DNA from: Saprospiraceae bacterium
Lineage (GTDB): Bacteria; Bacteroidota; Bacteroidia; Chitinophagales; Saprospiraceae
NCBI GenBank assembly: GCA_016714025.1
Contig: JADJOB010000002.1
Location: forward strand, 1,582,001-1,646,000
Length of the DNA stretch: 64,000 bases
Reading direction: 5' to 3'
Below the pieces are notes generated by a model. It had not been told where the DNA came from and did not search any database. It saw only the letters and a program-made list of their open reading frames with translations. This document shows, piece after piece, positions 8,862-17,232 of this stretch. The first letter of the stretch is position 1, and each line of letters starts with the position of its first letter. The translations under genes and the position numbers were made by a program.

Positions 8862-8991
8862 CAGTCTATCAGTCTAACAGCCTAACAGTCTAACAGCCCA
8901 ACAGTCTAACAGCCCAACAGTCTAACAGCCTATCAGTCTAACAGCCCAACAGTCTAACAGTCTAACAGCCTATCAGCCTAATAGTCTTTCA
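8832..8991. repeat. Long octamer tandem array (20 units)
   Basis: Twenty consecutive 8-nt units without slippage, mainly GTCTAACA, GCCCAACA, GCCTATCA and GCCTAACA. The pattern is G-Y-C-Y-A-W-C-A with the period conserved and individual bases variable. It ends about 30 nt before the DUF3127 gene at 9023, so it lies in that gene's upstream region. Confidence 0.9.
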
Positions 8992-9022
8992 GATTTTCTT
9001 ATCTTTACCCAAAATCAAAACT

Positions 9023-9385
9023 ATGAGTTTTCAAATAAGTGGCAAACTGGTTAAGAAAATGGACGCTGAAAGCAAAACAGCAAGTTTTACGACCAGAGAG
9101 TTTGTAATAGTAACCCAGGAGCAATACCCACAGTATGTAAAATTTCAATTGGTACAGGATCGATGCGGTGTAATTGACCGTTTTAATGAAAATGATGAGA
9201 TCACAGTCCATTTTGATTTACGCGGTAGAGAATGGCAGGGTAAATATTTTACCAATTTAAATGCCTGGAAAGTAGATGCAGCGCAAGCTTCCGGAAATTT
9301 GGCCGGACAGGAATTGGTTGCAGATAAAGATGGACCGGATCCTTTTGCAAATACCTCTGAAAATTTTGACGACCTGCCTTTTTAA
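9023..9385 (+). CDS. DUF3127 OB-fold protein with an SSB-like acidic C-terminus
   Basis: A 120-aa protein of the Bacteroidota DUF3127 group, predicted to adopt an OB-fold: beta-rich residues 1-85 with KTASFTTREFVIVTQEQYPQ and an EITVHFDLRGREW segment. A flexible Asp/Gly/Pro-rich tail ends in FDDLPF. Acidic tails of this form end single-stranded DNA-binding proteins (consensus DDDIPF) and recruit repair and replication partners, so a nucleic-acid role is a reasonable inference. The stop overlaps the next start as TAATG. The upstream region consists of octamer repeats, so its promoter is unclear. Confidence 0.82.
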   Translation: MSFQISGKLVKKMDAESKTASFTTREFVIVTQEQYPQYVKFQLVQDRCGVIDRFNENDEITVHFDLRGREWQGKYFTNLNAWKVDAAQASGNLAGQELVADKDGPDPFANTSENFDDLPF

Positions 9386-9933
9386 TGAGCGCTTTTTTTA
9401 GAGCGGTCTATATAGCTACATTGGTCTTGTGTACTGCGGTAGGATTTTCACAGGACATACATTTTATGCGGAGTTATTACGCAGATGATTTTCGTGATTG
9501 GATTTTTTTCGATGCAGAAGATCAGGAAGTTGGAAGTTTGCGTGCCCGTTTTCAATTAAAAGAAGATTACAGTCAATGGGATTTTAGGGTCGGCGAATTG
9601 TCTGGATTTATATTACAAAGATGGAATGGTCGTGCCAACGAATGGGAAATTCGATCAGGAAATACCTTCATAACTGTTACAGCAACCTGGCCGGGCCAAT
9701 TTGATTCCTGGAGAATCACTGCCAAGGATACGGTGTATTATTTAACTCGTGATCGCGATCCGCAGGATTTTAATTGGGAACTGAGCTATGATCAAAAAAC
9801 GCTTTGTCGGATATACAATATTTATTTTCGCGATCCCCGTGATTGGGAAATCGAAAAATTTGTTGAAATACTTGATCCAACAATAGAAATGACGGTCTTG
9901 TTTTTAGTTGGTTTTTATTCTGTGAAAAAGTAA
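9385..9933 (+). CDS. Hypothetical secreted beta-rich protein
   Basis: A 182-aa protein with an N-terminal signal peptide (YIATLVLCTAVGFSQ, probable cleavage after FSQ or nearby). The mature part is rich in Trp, Asp and Arg, with repeated beta-strand-like segments such as DFRDWIFFDAEDQEVGSLRA and GRANEWEIRSGNTF. It ends with a hydrophobic stretch (MTVLFLVGFYSVKK). I do not recognise a family. The start codon overlaps the stop of the DUF3127 gene, so the two are translationally coupled; a shared function is not obvious because one product is cytoplasmic and the other exported. It converges on proS. Confidence 0.75.
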   Translation: MSAFFRAVYIATLVLCTAVGFSQDIHFMRSYYADDFRDWIFFDAEDQEVGSLRARFQLKEDYSQWDFRVGELSGFILQRWNGRANEWEIRSGNTFITVTATWPGQFDSWRITAKDTVYYLTRDRDPQDFNWELSYDQKTLCRIYNIYFRDPRDWEIEKFVEILDPTIEMTVLFLVGFYSVKK

Positions 9934-9967
9934 AAAACAACCATGTTTTAAATCTACCTAAAAGCAA

Positions 9968-11437
9968 TCAATACGCTTTCGCAAACAGCACCCTTCTTTT
10001 AGATTCTTTTCCAGTTAAAATACATTTTCCGGTTTCTTCTTTTGCATCCAATGGAATGCAACGAATCGTAGCTTTGGTTAATTCCTTGATTTTATTTTCG
10101 GTTTCATCGGTACCGTCCCAGTGTGCATAAATGAAACCCGGACGCTCTTCCAGAATTTTTACAAATTCATCCCAGCTATCTACTTTATGAGAATTTTCAT
10201 TCCTAAAAGCTAAAGCTTTTTGAAACATATTGTTTTGGATCTCATTCAACAAATCTGCAACGTGACTTACGACTTGATTCGTTGGAATGCTTTGTTTTTC
10301 TTTGGTATCTCTTCGGGCAACTTCCATGACTCCTTGTTCAAGATCACGGGTACCAATTCCAATCCGCACTGGAACTCCTTTCAATTCATGTTGTGCAAAT
10401 TTAAATCCCGGACGATTTTTATCATCCTTATCATAAAAACAGCGGATGCCTTGTGCGCGAAAAGCTTCCATCAATAAATTTGCTTGCGCTTCAATTTCTT
10501 CACTGGGTTTTGGTATAGGTACGATTACTACTTGTTGCGGCGCAAGCTTTGGTGGAAGAATCAATCCATCATCATCTGAATGAGCCATCACCAATGCACC
10601 AATTAAGCGCGTACTGACACCCCAGGAAGTAGCCCACACATATTCTTCTTTATTTTGATCAGTCAGGTATTTCACTTGGAATGCTTTTGCAAAATTCTGA
10701 CCGAGAAAATGAGAAGTCCCTGCTTGTAAGGCTTTACCATCTTGCATCATGGCTTCAATGGTGTAGGTTTCATCTGCACCGGCAAATCGTTCATTGGCAG
10801 TTTTATATCCCTTGATTACCGGAATGGCCATATAATCTTCAGCAAACCGCGTATAAATTTCGTGCATTTGTTCAGCTTCCTGAATGGCTTCTGCTGCAGT
10901 GGCGTGTGCAGTATGACCTTCCTGCCATAAAAATTCGGTGGTCCGCAGAAATGGACGGGTTCGCATTTCCCAACGCACCACATTGGCCCATTGATTGATT
11001 AAGATGGGTAAATCGCGATAGGATTGGATCCAATCCCGATAGGTATTCCAGATAATTGCTTCAGAAGTAGGTCGCACTACCAATTCTTCATCCAGCTTGG
11101 CATCCGGATCCACCATTAATTTTCCTTTTTGATTTGGATCTGCTTTTAATCGGTAATGGGTCACGATGGCACATTCTTTTGCAAATCCTTCTGCATTTTT
11201 TTCTTCTGCTTCAAACAGACTTTTAGGAACGAATAAGGGAAAATAAGCGTTTACATGTCCGGTGTCTTTAAACATCCGGTCGAGAATATCGCGCATGTTT
11301 TCCCAAAGGGCGTACCCATGCGGTTTTATTACCATGCAACCCCGGACGGCTGATTGGTCTGCCAATCCGGATTTGTAAACGATGTCGTTGTACCACTGCG
11401 AATAATCCGCGCTTCTTGTACTGATTTCTTTTGCCAT
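9968..11437 (-). CDS. proS: Prolyl-tRNA synthetase, class II, short (archaeal/eukaryotic-like) form
   Basis: Charges tRNA-Pro with proline in the cytoplasm. The 489-aa length and lack of the editing insertion mark the short ProS form widespread in Bacteroidota. Class II motifs are visible: motif 2 around RWEMRTRPFLRTTEFLWQEG, the preceding VVRPTSEAIIWNTY, and motif 3 around GVSTRLIGALVMAHSDDDG. The anticodon-binding domain follows (VVIVPIPKPSEEIEAQA), then a C-terminal zinc-type domain ending RRVLFAKAY. The start at 11437 gives MAKEISTRSADYSQWYND, typical of the family. It is transcribed alone, convergent to the gene at 9385. Confidence 0.97.
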   Translation of the reverse strand: MAKEISTRSADYSQWYNDIVYKSGLADQSAVRGCMVIKPHGYALWENMRDILDRMFKDTGHVNAYFPLFVPKSLFEAEEKNAEGFAKECAIVTHYRLKADPNQKGKLMVDPDAKLDEELVVRPTSEAIIWNTYRDWIQSYRDLPILINQWANVVRWEMRTRPFLRTTEFLWQEGHTAHATAAEAIQEAEQMHEIYTRFAEDYMAIPVIKGYKTANERFAGADETYTIEAMMQDGKALQAGTSHFLGQNFAKAFQVKYLTDQNKEEYVWATSWGVSTRLIGALVMAHSDDDGLILPPKLAPQQVVIVPIPKPSEEIEAQANLLMEAFRAQGIRCFYDKDDKNRPGFKFAQHELKGVPVRIGIGTRDLEQGVMEVARRDTKEKQSIPTNQVVSHVADLLNEIQNNMFQKALAFRNENSHKVDSWDEFVKILEERPGFIYAHWDGTDETENKIKELTKATIRCIPLDAKEETGKCILTGKESKRRVLFAKAY

Positions 11438-11618
11438 ATTAAAAAGTCTTCTGATTAAACTTTTATGCTAAATATCCTGTCTTAACTATGTGGAGGGGCA
11501 TGTTAAAAAAATTAACCCATTACACAAGAAATCTTAAATGGATTTTAACTAAGCCCGGACACAAAAGTAATAAATTGCAGACGTTATCTATATATTAGAC
11601 CATAAATAAGAGAAAACC

Positions 11619-12848
11619 ATGAAAAACACGTATCAACAGCTCGTTTTCGCAAGTTTCCTAGTTTTAATTTCACAAGGAATAAAAGCACAATTTGATGATG
11701 TGTATTACGATCCTAGTAAGGTTCGTAAAGAAGACAACTATTACAAGGAAACCATCAAGCCGAATGAGAAAGAAATTCGTCCGGAGGATGACTTAAAATC
11801 AAAACAGCAAGAAGAAGCTTACAAAGATTCCGGGGGCTACGATGATGAATACAGTGAATATGATGATCAGGATTATTATTATGCATCCCGTATCAAACGC
11901 TTTCACAGACCCTATAGAGGATTCTCCTATTATGATCCTTGTTATGTAGATTATTACTTTTACGATCCTTTTAGTTATGATCCATGGTTTTTTGAACGGG
12001 ATATTTACTCTGCATCCTGGTATTATTCTCCCTATTACAGTTATACCCGTTATCATTACCGTCCATGGAGATATAATTATTGGAATTATTGGGATGGATA
12101 TTATGGATGGGGATGCAATCCTTACAGCTATTCGTATTGGCCGGGAAGTTATTACTCCTATAATTATTACTATGGCGGAAATTATTACCATAACAATCAT
12201 CATGGAAACGGCTATAGTGACAATCCAAAAGGGACGTATAAAGGAAGTCGCGGATTTGGTTTAACCAATACCTCTAAAAGGGGACCTGTTCGTGTGTACA
12301 ATCCGTCTCCAAAAATATTTACGGATTTACCAGGCGATCATGTTAAGCCTTCACCTGAAAAACGGGTGGTGCGTTCAGCCGATGGAGATAACTATACGCC
12401 AAGACCAGAATACAAACCAGAACGCAATTCAGTTAGAAAAGAATTGCCTGGAAATAATAACGAAACCCCCAAACCAGAACGGGGTGGAGGAAGAGATACT
12501 TATAAACCGAAAGAAACTCCTGGTGAACGGACTGCACCGGACAGACAAACGAATCCACCTAAACGTGAGTATCGTCCGGAGCGGGTTGAACCCAAACCAA
12601 GTGATCGCCAAGCCCCGCCTAAACGTCAGGAACGTGAAGAAGGGGACCGCTTTAAACCGCATCGCGAGTTTCAATCGGAGTCACCTTCCATGCCACGTCC
12701 GGAATCTAAACCAAGAGAACGGTCGGAATTTTCACAACCTAAAATGGAACGGACTGAATCAAGAACCTCTAATAATTCGAATTCCAATTCAGGATCCAAT
12801 TCGAATAAAGAGTCATCTTCGGGAGGAAACCGTCGCTCACCAAGATAG
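11619..12848 (+). CDS. Secreted tyrosine-rich / Pro-Arg-Glu-rich low-complexity protein
   Basis: A 409-aa exported protein with a clear signal peptide (FASFLVLISQGIKAQ). Residues about 73-200 are extremely rich in Tyr with Trp, Asp, Asn and Gly (many YY and YYY runs). Residues about 210-409 are a disordered tail of Pro, Arg, Glu, Lys, Ser and Asn, rich in PKPERxxxR-like repeats. No catalytic domain is visible. Composition suggests a structural or matrix protein, possibly cross-linked through tyrosine; that is inference. Long frames also open on the opposite strand and in other forward frames because of biased codons, but the signal peptide and start context support this one. The FadL-like gene follows 57 nt later. 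Confidence 0.78.
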   Translation: MKNTYQQLVFASFLVLISQGIKAQFDDVYYDPSKVRKEDNYYKETIKPNEKEIRPEDDLKSKQQEEAYKDSGGYDDEYSEYDDQDYYYASRIKRFHRPYRGFSYYDPCYVDYYFYDPFSYDPWFFERDIYSASWYYSPYYSYTRYHYRPWRYNYWNYWDGYYGWGCNPYSYSYWPGSYYSYNYYYGGNYYHNNHHGNGYSDNPKGTYKGSRGFGLTNTSKRGPVRVYNPSPKIFTDLPGDHVKPSPEKRVVRSADGDNYTPRPEYKPERNSVRKELPGNNNETPKPERGGGRDTYKPKETPGERTAPDRQTNPPKREYRPERVEPKPSDRQAPPKRQEREEGDRFKPHREFQSESPSMPRPESKPRERSEFSQPKMERTESRTSNNSNSNSGSNSNKESSSGGNRRSPR

Positions 12849-12905
12849 GATGAATGAAATTCCTTCAAACTGAATTCTGATTAATTAATATTCAACATAA
12901 GTTAA

Positions 12906-14477
12906 ATGGCTAAATTTAAAATTGGCACCTTGTTGTTGCTGTTCATTTGGAGTGAACTGATAGTCGCACAAACTGCTTCAGAAGCACTGCAATACAGTTT
13001 AACCCGTTCAGTAGCAACTGCACGATTCAATGGAATTGGAGGTGCTATGGGAGCATTGGGAGCTGATTTTGGGGCAATAGGGATTAATCCGGCCGGATTA
13101 GGATTATTTAGAAAATCAGATTTTTATATTTCTATGGGCCCTGCTTATTTACAAAACAATTCCATTCTGAAGGGCACTGGAAATGATCGCTATGATGAGG
13201 GTAAAACGTCATTTAATTTTAATGGCCTGGGCTTCATGATTACTAATGAACCGATAGGAAGCAATTGGAAGAATTTAAATTTTTCATTACAAATTGCGAA
13301 AGTGGCGGATTTTAATCAAACCATCTATTTCAAAGGAAAAAGTGCGGGTTCAATAACAGATCGATTTTTAGAATTGTCATTGGATCCAAATCAAAGTGGA
13401 TTGATCGGATTGGACCCGGATGATCTGGACGATTTTGAAGCAGGGCTTGCATACGAAACCGGTGCCTTGTTTGATCCGGTTGGAAATCCAAATCAGACAG
13501 TATATTCAACAGATTTATTAGCCTATGCAGGTGCTGCAATTCCAAAAGAACAATTGCTAAAAACAAGAGGCAGCTTACATGATTTTTCAATTGGATTTGG
13601 TGGTAATTACCAGGAAAAATTAGCGCTTGGTGCCAGTATCAATATTCCGAGTGGAAATTTTAAACGCAGCAATACTTATAAAGAATACGAATCAACGAAA
13701 GATGAATTTCTTCCGTTTATCAGTCTGGAATTTAAGGACAAACTGGAAACAGAAATTTCCGGCGTGAATGCCAGATTGGGATTAATCTATAAACCCATCC
13801 AGGCTTTGCGGTTTGGTGTTGCCTGGCAATCACCCGGTGTTTTGAGTTTAAAAGATAAATTCAATACAGAATTAAGTTATACTTATTATGATGGAATGAA
13901 AGAAACCAGTTTAACTGCCTATTCGCCAGACGGTGAGTTTAATTATCGATTAAGAACCCCTATGCAATGGGTTTTGAGTGTTGCAGCCATTGGAACTTAC
14001 GGTTTCCTTTCAGCCGATATTGATTTTGTAGATCCTTCATCAGCTAAATACAATCTAACATCGGATAGTGATAATCCCTCTGATTATGAATATGAAAAAC
14101 AATTGAATTCAGAAATTAAAAAGCAATACAAGTCAAGCATTCAATATCGTTTTGGAGGTGAATTGGCTTTAAGTAAATATCGATTCAGAGCAGGTTATGA
14201 ATTAATTCAACAGGCTTATAAAAATGTGGATGAATACAATCCGGGATACAGTCTGGGACTTGGCTATCGGGGCAATCGGACTTATCTGGATTTTTCATTT
14301 CGGCATACAAAAATTAATCAATCGTACGCACCATACAGCACTGGAAACTCAGATTTTGATGGCAACGGCACCATTGATGCGCCAACACCCTTGGTAAATC
14401 AGGAGTCATTTTATCAAGCATTTACCATTACTTTTGGATTTAAATTTGGAACCATTCGATCGTATTCGTATGAGTAA
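12906..14477 (+). CDS. FadL/OMPP1/TodX-family outer membrane transport protein
   Basis: A 523-aa outer-membrane beta-barrel. The signal peptide (LLLLFIWSELIVAQ) is followed by the family N-terminal pattern ALQYSLTRSVATARFNGIGGAMGALGADFGAIGINPAGLGLFR, the hatch-domain signature of FadL-like hydrophobic-compound channels. Alternating aromatic beta-strands then run to the end, which closes with FGFKFGTIRSYSYE. The substrate is unknown; long-chain fatty acids or other hydrophobic compounds are the family norm. It lies just after the tyrosine-rich protein and may be co-transcribed. A 21-bp perfect inverted repeat lies about 215 nt downstream. Confidence 0.88.
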   Translation: MAKFKIGTLLLLFIWSELIVAQTASEALQYSLTRSVATARFNGIGGAMGALGADFGAIGINPAGLGLFRKSDFYISMGPAYLQNNSILKGTGNDRYDEGKTSFNFNGLGFMITNEPIGSNWKNLNFSLQIAKVADFNQTIYFKGKSAGSITDRFLELSLDPNQSGLIGLDPDDLDDFEAGLAYETGALFDPVGNPNQTVYSTDLLAYAGAAIPKEQLLKTRGSLHDFSIGFGGNYQEKLALGASINIPSGNFKRSNTYKEYESTKDEFLPFISLEFKDKLETEISGVNARLGLIYKPIQALRFGVAWQSPGVLSLKDKFNTELSYTYYDGMKETSLTAYSPDGEFNYRLRTPMQWVLSVAAIGTYGFLSADIDFVDPSSAKYNLTSDSDNPSDYEYEKQLNSEIKKQYKSSIQYRFGGELALSKYRFRAGYELIQQAYKNVDEYNPGYSLGLGYRGNRTYLDFSFRHTKINQSYAPYSTGNSDFDGNGTIDAPTPLVNQESFYQAFTITFGFKFGTIRSYSYE

Positions 14478-14690
14478 TCAATTCACGTGCTATATCAATC
14501 CATTCATCTGGCATTAATATACAAAGTCAATTAGGAGTTAGTTTACATTTCATAACAGTCGATTTTCATGGAACTCTAAAACGCCCTCCAGCGAGGTTTA
14601 TAAATAATTTTTATTTTATTGATTTCAATTAGTTGATTTAAAAATTTTATAAAGGACCAAAAGGGTTGAAACAGCAAGCGATAAACCATC

Positions 14691-14739
14691 AAAAATCAGG
14701 GTTTACCCTGAGTGGGAATCAGGGTAAACCCTGATTTTT
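14691..14739. repeat. Perfect 21-bp inverted repeat with nested palindrome
   Basis: Two 21-nt arms (14691-14711 and 14719-14739) are exact reverse complements around a 7-nt loop. Each arm contains its own shorter palindrome (CAGGGTTTACCCTG), so a cruciform, one long hairpin or two small hairpins are all possible. It ends in TTTTT and could terminate transcription from either strand; the nested symmetry would also suit a protein-binding site. Confidence 0.8.
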
Positions 14740-14841
14740 GACTTAATTTATTTAAATTTAAACTGAGACACTATTGAATTACGAGATGAATTCGATCACC
14801 TGCTTGACGTAAACAAAATTAAATTGCATTTATTAACTTGT

Positions 14842-14866
14842 GTCGGCAATTTGCCGACCTTTTTTT
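14842..14866 (+). terminator. Terminator-like hairpin directly before a start codon
   Basis: GTCGGCAA pairs with TTGCCGAC around a minimal loop and is followed by CTTTTTTTT. The hairpin ends only about 13 nt before the ATG at 14879. It may stop read-through from upstream or act as a leader attenuator for the following gene. No upstream leader peptide or riboswitch was recognised. Confidence 0.7.
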
Positions 14867-14878
14867 TATTTTTATTTT

Positions 14879-16381
14879 ATGAAACTAATATATTTTATTT
14901 TTATTTATGTGCATTGCCAATCACTGATTGCACAATATAAACATGATTATACATGGACTATGGGATATATAGGAAGTCCTAATGATCCAAAAAATTTTGT
15001 ACTTGATTTTAACAATGGTAAACTGCAAACATATAAATACCCATTAAACACAATGTTTGGTACTGTAAACGCAAATATTTCAGACGAAAATGGAAGTTTA
15101 TTGGCATATACTAATGGGTGTATTATAGTTGATAAGAAAGGAAATTTAATGGAGAATGGAGATAATCTAAATCCCGGTTACATACAACAAGGCACTTGGT
15201 GCGAACAAGGATATCCGGGTGGTAATCAATCGCATTTTTATTTGCCACAACCTGGTAATGAAAATTATATTTGGTTGTTTCACAATAGTTATTCCGAATC
15301 AATTCAATATCCAACTTCTACTTTTTTAAGGTTTTCAAAGATTGATTTATCTAAAAATAATGGATTAGGAAAGGTTTTTGAAAAAAATGTCAAAATAGTG
15401 ATTGATTCCATGATCACTTATGGAGAGCTTAGCGCTACACGGCATGCGAATAATGTAGATTGGTGGATTGTTTCTCCCACTGCAAGACCGGATACTTTAT
15501 TTAGAACTTTTTTATTAACGGAAAGAGGACTTCAGGGGCCATTTGAGCAACGCATAGGTAAACAATTGGATTATATTTATTCTGGAGGAGGAGCATTCAA
15601 ATTTAATCCACAGGGTACAAAAATGGCACGATATGGAGATGGTGGACAGGGTGTTTTTTTATATGATTTTGACAGACAAACAGGATTGCTGAGCCATTTT
15701 ATAGAATTAGATACACCAAAATATGCATCGCTAGGTGGAGCCGAATTTTCAGCTTCCGGCAGGTATCTATACATAAGTACACGGAGGGAATTATTCCAAT
15801 ACGATATGGAAGCATCAGATATTGGAAAGTCTGTAATCAGAATAGATAGCCTGGATGGATTTAAAACCTGGACTACTGTTACCTTTGGCAATTTGCAATT
15901 AGGTCCGGATTGCAGAATATATGTAGTTCCTACCACCAGTGTAGAATATTTTGGAGTAATCCATCATCCGGACAACAGAGGGAAAGACTGTGATTTTAAA
16001 CCTCATAGTCTCCTATTGCCTTCTTATGGAAGATTAACAAGAATATACTATCCAAACTACCGCACCGGCGTAGCTCCGATCTGTGATAGTACGATACGAT
16101 TTGTCACAAACAATACGGACATTAAAAATTATCTGAAGACTATTTCTGTATTTCCGAATCCGGCTCATGGAGAACTTCAGATTTTACTTTCAGGGACTTT
16201 AAATATTAAAAGTCAATTGGAATTTATAAATCATTTAGGTCAAACAGTTATAAAGAAGAATTTAGAGCCAAGCATGGGATCATTTTCTTTGGATATTTTA
16301 AATGTTGATCCAGGAATATATCTTTTAAAATTAGAAGATTCACATGGGCTAATTGGATTTGAAAAAGTAATTATATGGTAA
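14879..16381 (+). CDS. T9SS-secreted beta-propeller-like protein
   Basis: A 500-aa exported protein. I prefer the ATG at 14879, which gives MKLIYFIFIYVHCQSLIAQ as signal peptide, to the GTG at 14840, which would translate through the terminator-like hairpin. The body reads as repeated beta-blades with WD40-like character (for example GSLLAYTNGCIIVDKKG, GGGAFKFNPQGTKMARYGDG, GGAEFSASGRYLYISTRREL). The C-terminus (SVFPNPAHGELQI through DPGIYLLKL to VIIW) is a T9SS type A sorting domain. Its substrate or ligand is unknown. It is probably transcribed alone; yaaA follows after 78 nt with its own candidate promoter. Confidence 0.85.
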   Translation: MKLIYFIFIYVHCQSLIAQYKHDYTWTMGYIGSPNDPKNFVLDFNNGKLQTYKYPLNTMFGTVNANISDENGSLLAYTNGCIIVDKKGNLMENGDNLNPGYIQQGTWCEQGYPGGNQSHFYLPQPGNENYIWLFHNSYSESIQYPTSTFLRFSKIDLSKNNGLGKVFEKNVKIVIDSMITYGELSATRHANNVDWWIVSPTARPDTLFRTFLLTERGLQGPFEQRIGKQLDYIYSGGGAFKFNPQGTKMARYGDGGQGVFLYDFDRQTGLLSHFIELDTPKYASLGGAEFSASGRYLYISTRRELFQYDMEASDIGKSVIRIDSLDGFKTWTTVTFGNLQLGPDCRIYVVPTTSVEYFGVIHHPDNRGKDCDFKPHSLLLPSYGRLTRIYYPNYRTGVAPICDSTIRFVTNNTDIKNYLKTISVFPNPAHGELQILLSGTLNIKSQLEFINHLGQTVIKKNLEPSMGSFSLDILNVDPGIYLLKLEDSHGLIGFEKVIIW

Positions 16382-16427
16382 ATCAAAAATGTACACTAAT
16401 ATATTTTAGGTTTAATATTTTCCGAAA

Positions 16428-16435
16428 TAATTTTG
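16428..16435 (+). promoter_or_regulatory. Candidate -7 element for yaaA
   Basis: TAATTTTG matches the Bacteroidota -7 consensus TAnnTTTG and lies 24 nt before the ATG at 16460. No convincing TTTG was seen at the -33 distance, so the call is weak. Confidence 0.35.
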
Positions 16436-16459
16436 TATCTATGTACCAGAATTATCGGT

Positions 16460-17224
16460 ATGCTTGCAATTGTATCCCCCTCCAAGGATCTGAATTATAA
16501 ATCTCCTGTTCCCGTTTCATCTATCGAACTGCCACGCATGGTGGATCGTTCGTTGGAATTAATAGCAACGCTCCGAAAAAAATCAGTCAAATCATTGATG
16601 AATCTTATGGATATCAGTGAAAAACTGGCACTTGAAAATGTTGAGCGTTATAAAAATTTTACAGAAGAATTTACTTTGGAAAATTCAAGACCTGCCATGT
16701 TTGCATTTGCAGGCGATGTATATCGTGGATTAGATGCCTACACACTGGATAAAAAACAAATTGAATTTGCTGCGGATCATTTTCGCATCTTATCAGGTTT
16801 GTATGGCCTGTTGCGACCATTGGACCTGATTCAAGCTTACCGACTTGAAATGGGCATTGCATTGAAGGTTCAACGAAAAAAAAACTTGTATGCATTTTGG
16901 GGTGATACCATAACCAGCTGTTTGCAAGATGATTTAAATCGTACGAAAAGTCAGGCCTTGATCAATTTAGCATCTCAGGAATATTTCGATGTATTGAATT
17001 TAAATAAAATAGAACAACCGGTAATCCACATTCATTTCAGAGAATATAAAAATGATACCTTGCGCTTTGTAAGTTATACAGCAAAACGCGCCAGAGGACT
17101 TATGTTACGCTATATGATCCTAAATAAACTGAAACACGCTGACGCATTAAAATTATTTAATTTAGAGAATTATTCATTCGATCCGGAATTATCCAGTCCG
17201 ACTGAATGGTTTTTTATCCGATAA
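16460..17224 (+). CDS. yaaA: Peroxide stress protein YaaA family (DUF328)
   Basis: A 254-aa cytoplasmic protein. The family limits intracellular free iron and oxidative damage in E. coli. The family start MLAIVSPSKDLNY fixes the start at 16460; an upstream in-frame TTG at 16433 would add nine residues over the candidate promoter. Other family hallmarks are PAMFAFAGDVYRGLDAYTL, RILSGLYGLLRPLDLIQAYRLEMG, the NLASQEYFDVL segment and YTAKRARGLM, in the usual order and length. The C-terminus ends at EWFFIR. The penicillin acylase-family gene begins 8 nt later, so the two may share a transcript. Confidence 0.93.
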   Translation: MLAIVSPSKDLNYKSPVPVSSIELPRMVDRSLELIATLRKKSVKSLMNLMDISEKLALENVERYKNFTEEFTLENSRPAMFAFAGDVYRGLDAYTLDKKQIEFAADHFRILSGLYGLLRPLDLIQAYRLEMGIALKVQRKKNLYAFWGDTITSCLQDDLNRTKSQALINLASQEYFDVLNLNKIEQPVIHIHFREYKNDTLRFVSYTAKRARGLMLRYMILNKLKHADALKLFNLENYSFDPELSSPTEWFFIR

Positions 17225-17232
17225 ACTTCAAT

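Noticed and set aside
8832..8991. Possible CRISPR array
   Set aside because: The repeat unit is 8 nt with no spacers, and no cas gene is nearby. The same applies to 46411-46474 and 51234-51417.
11799..12203. Minus-strand and alternative plus-strand frames over the tyrosine-rich gene, including one at 12292-12873
   Set aside because: They are made of biased low-complexity residues (Ile-rich or Asn-rich), have no signal or family features, and arise from the TAT/GAA-rich codons of the gene at 11619.
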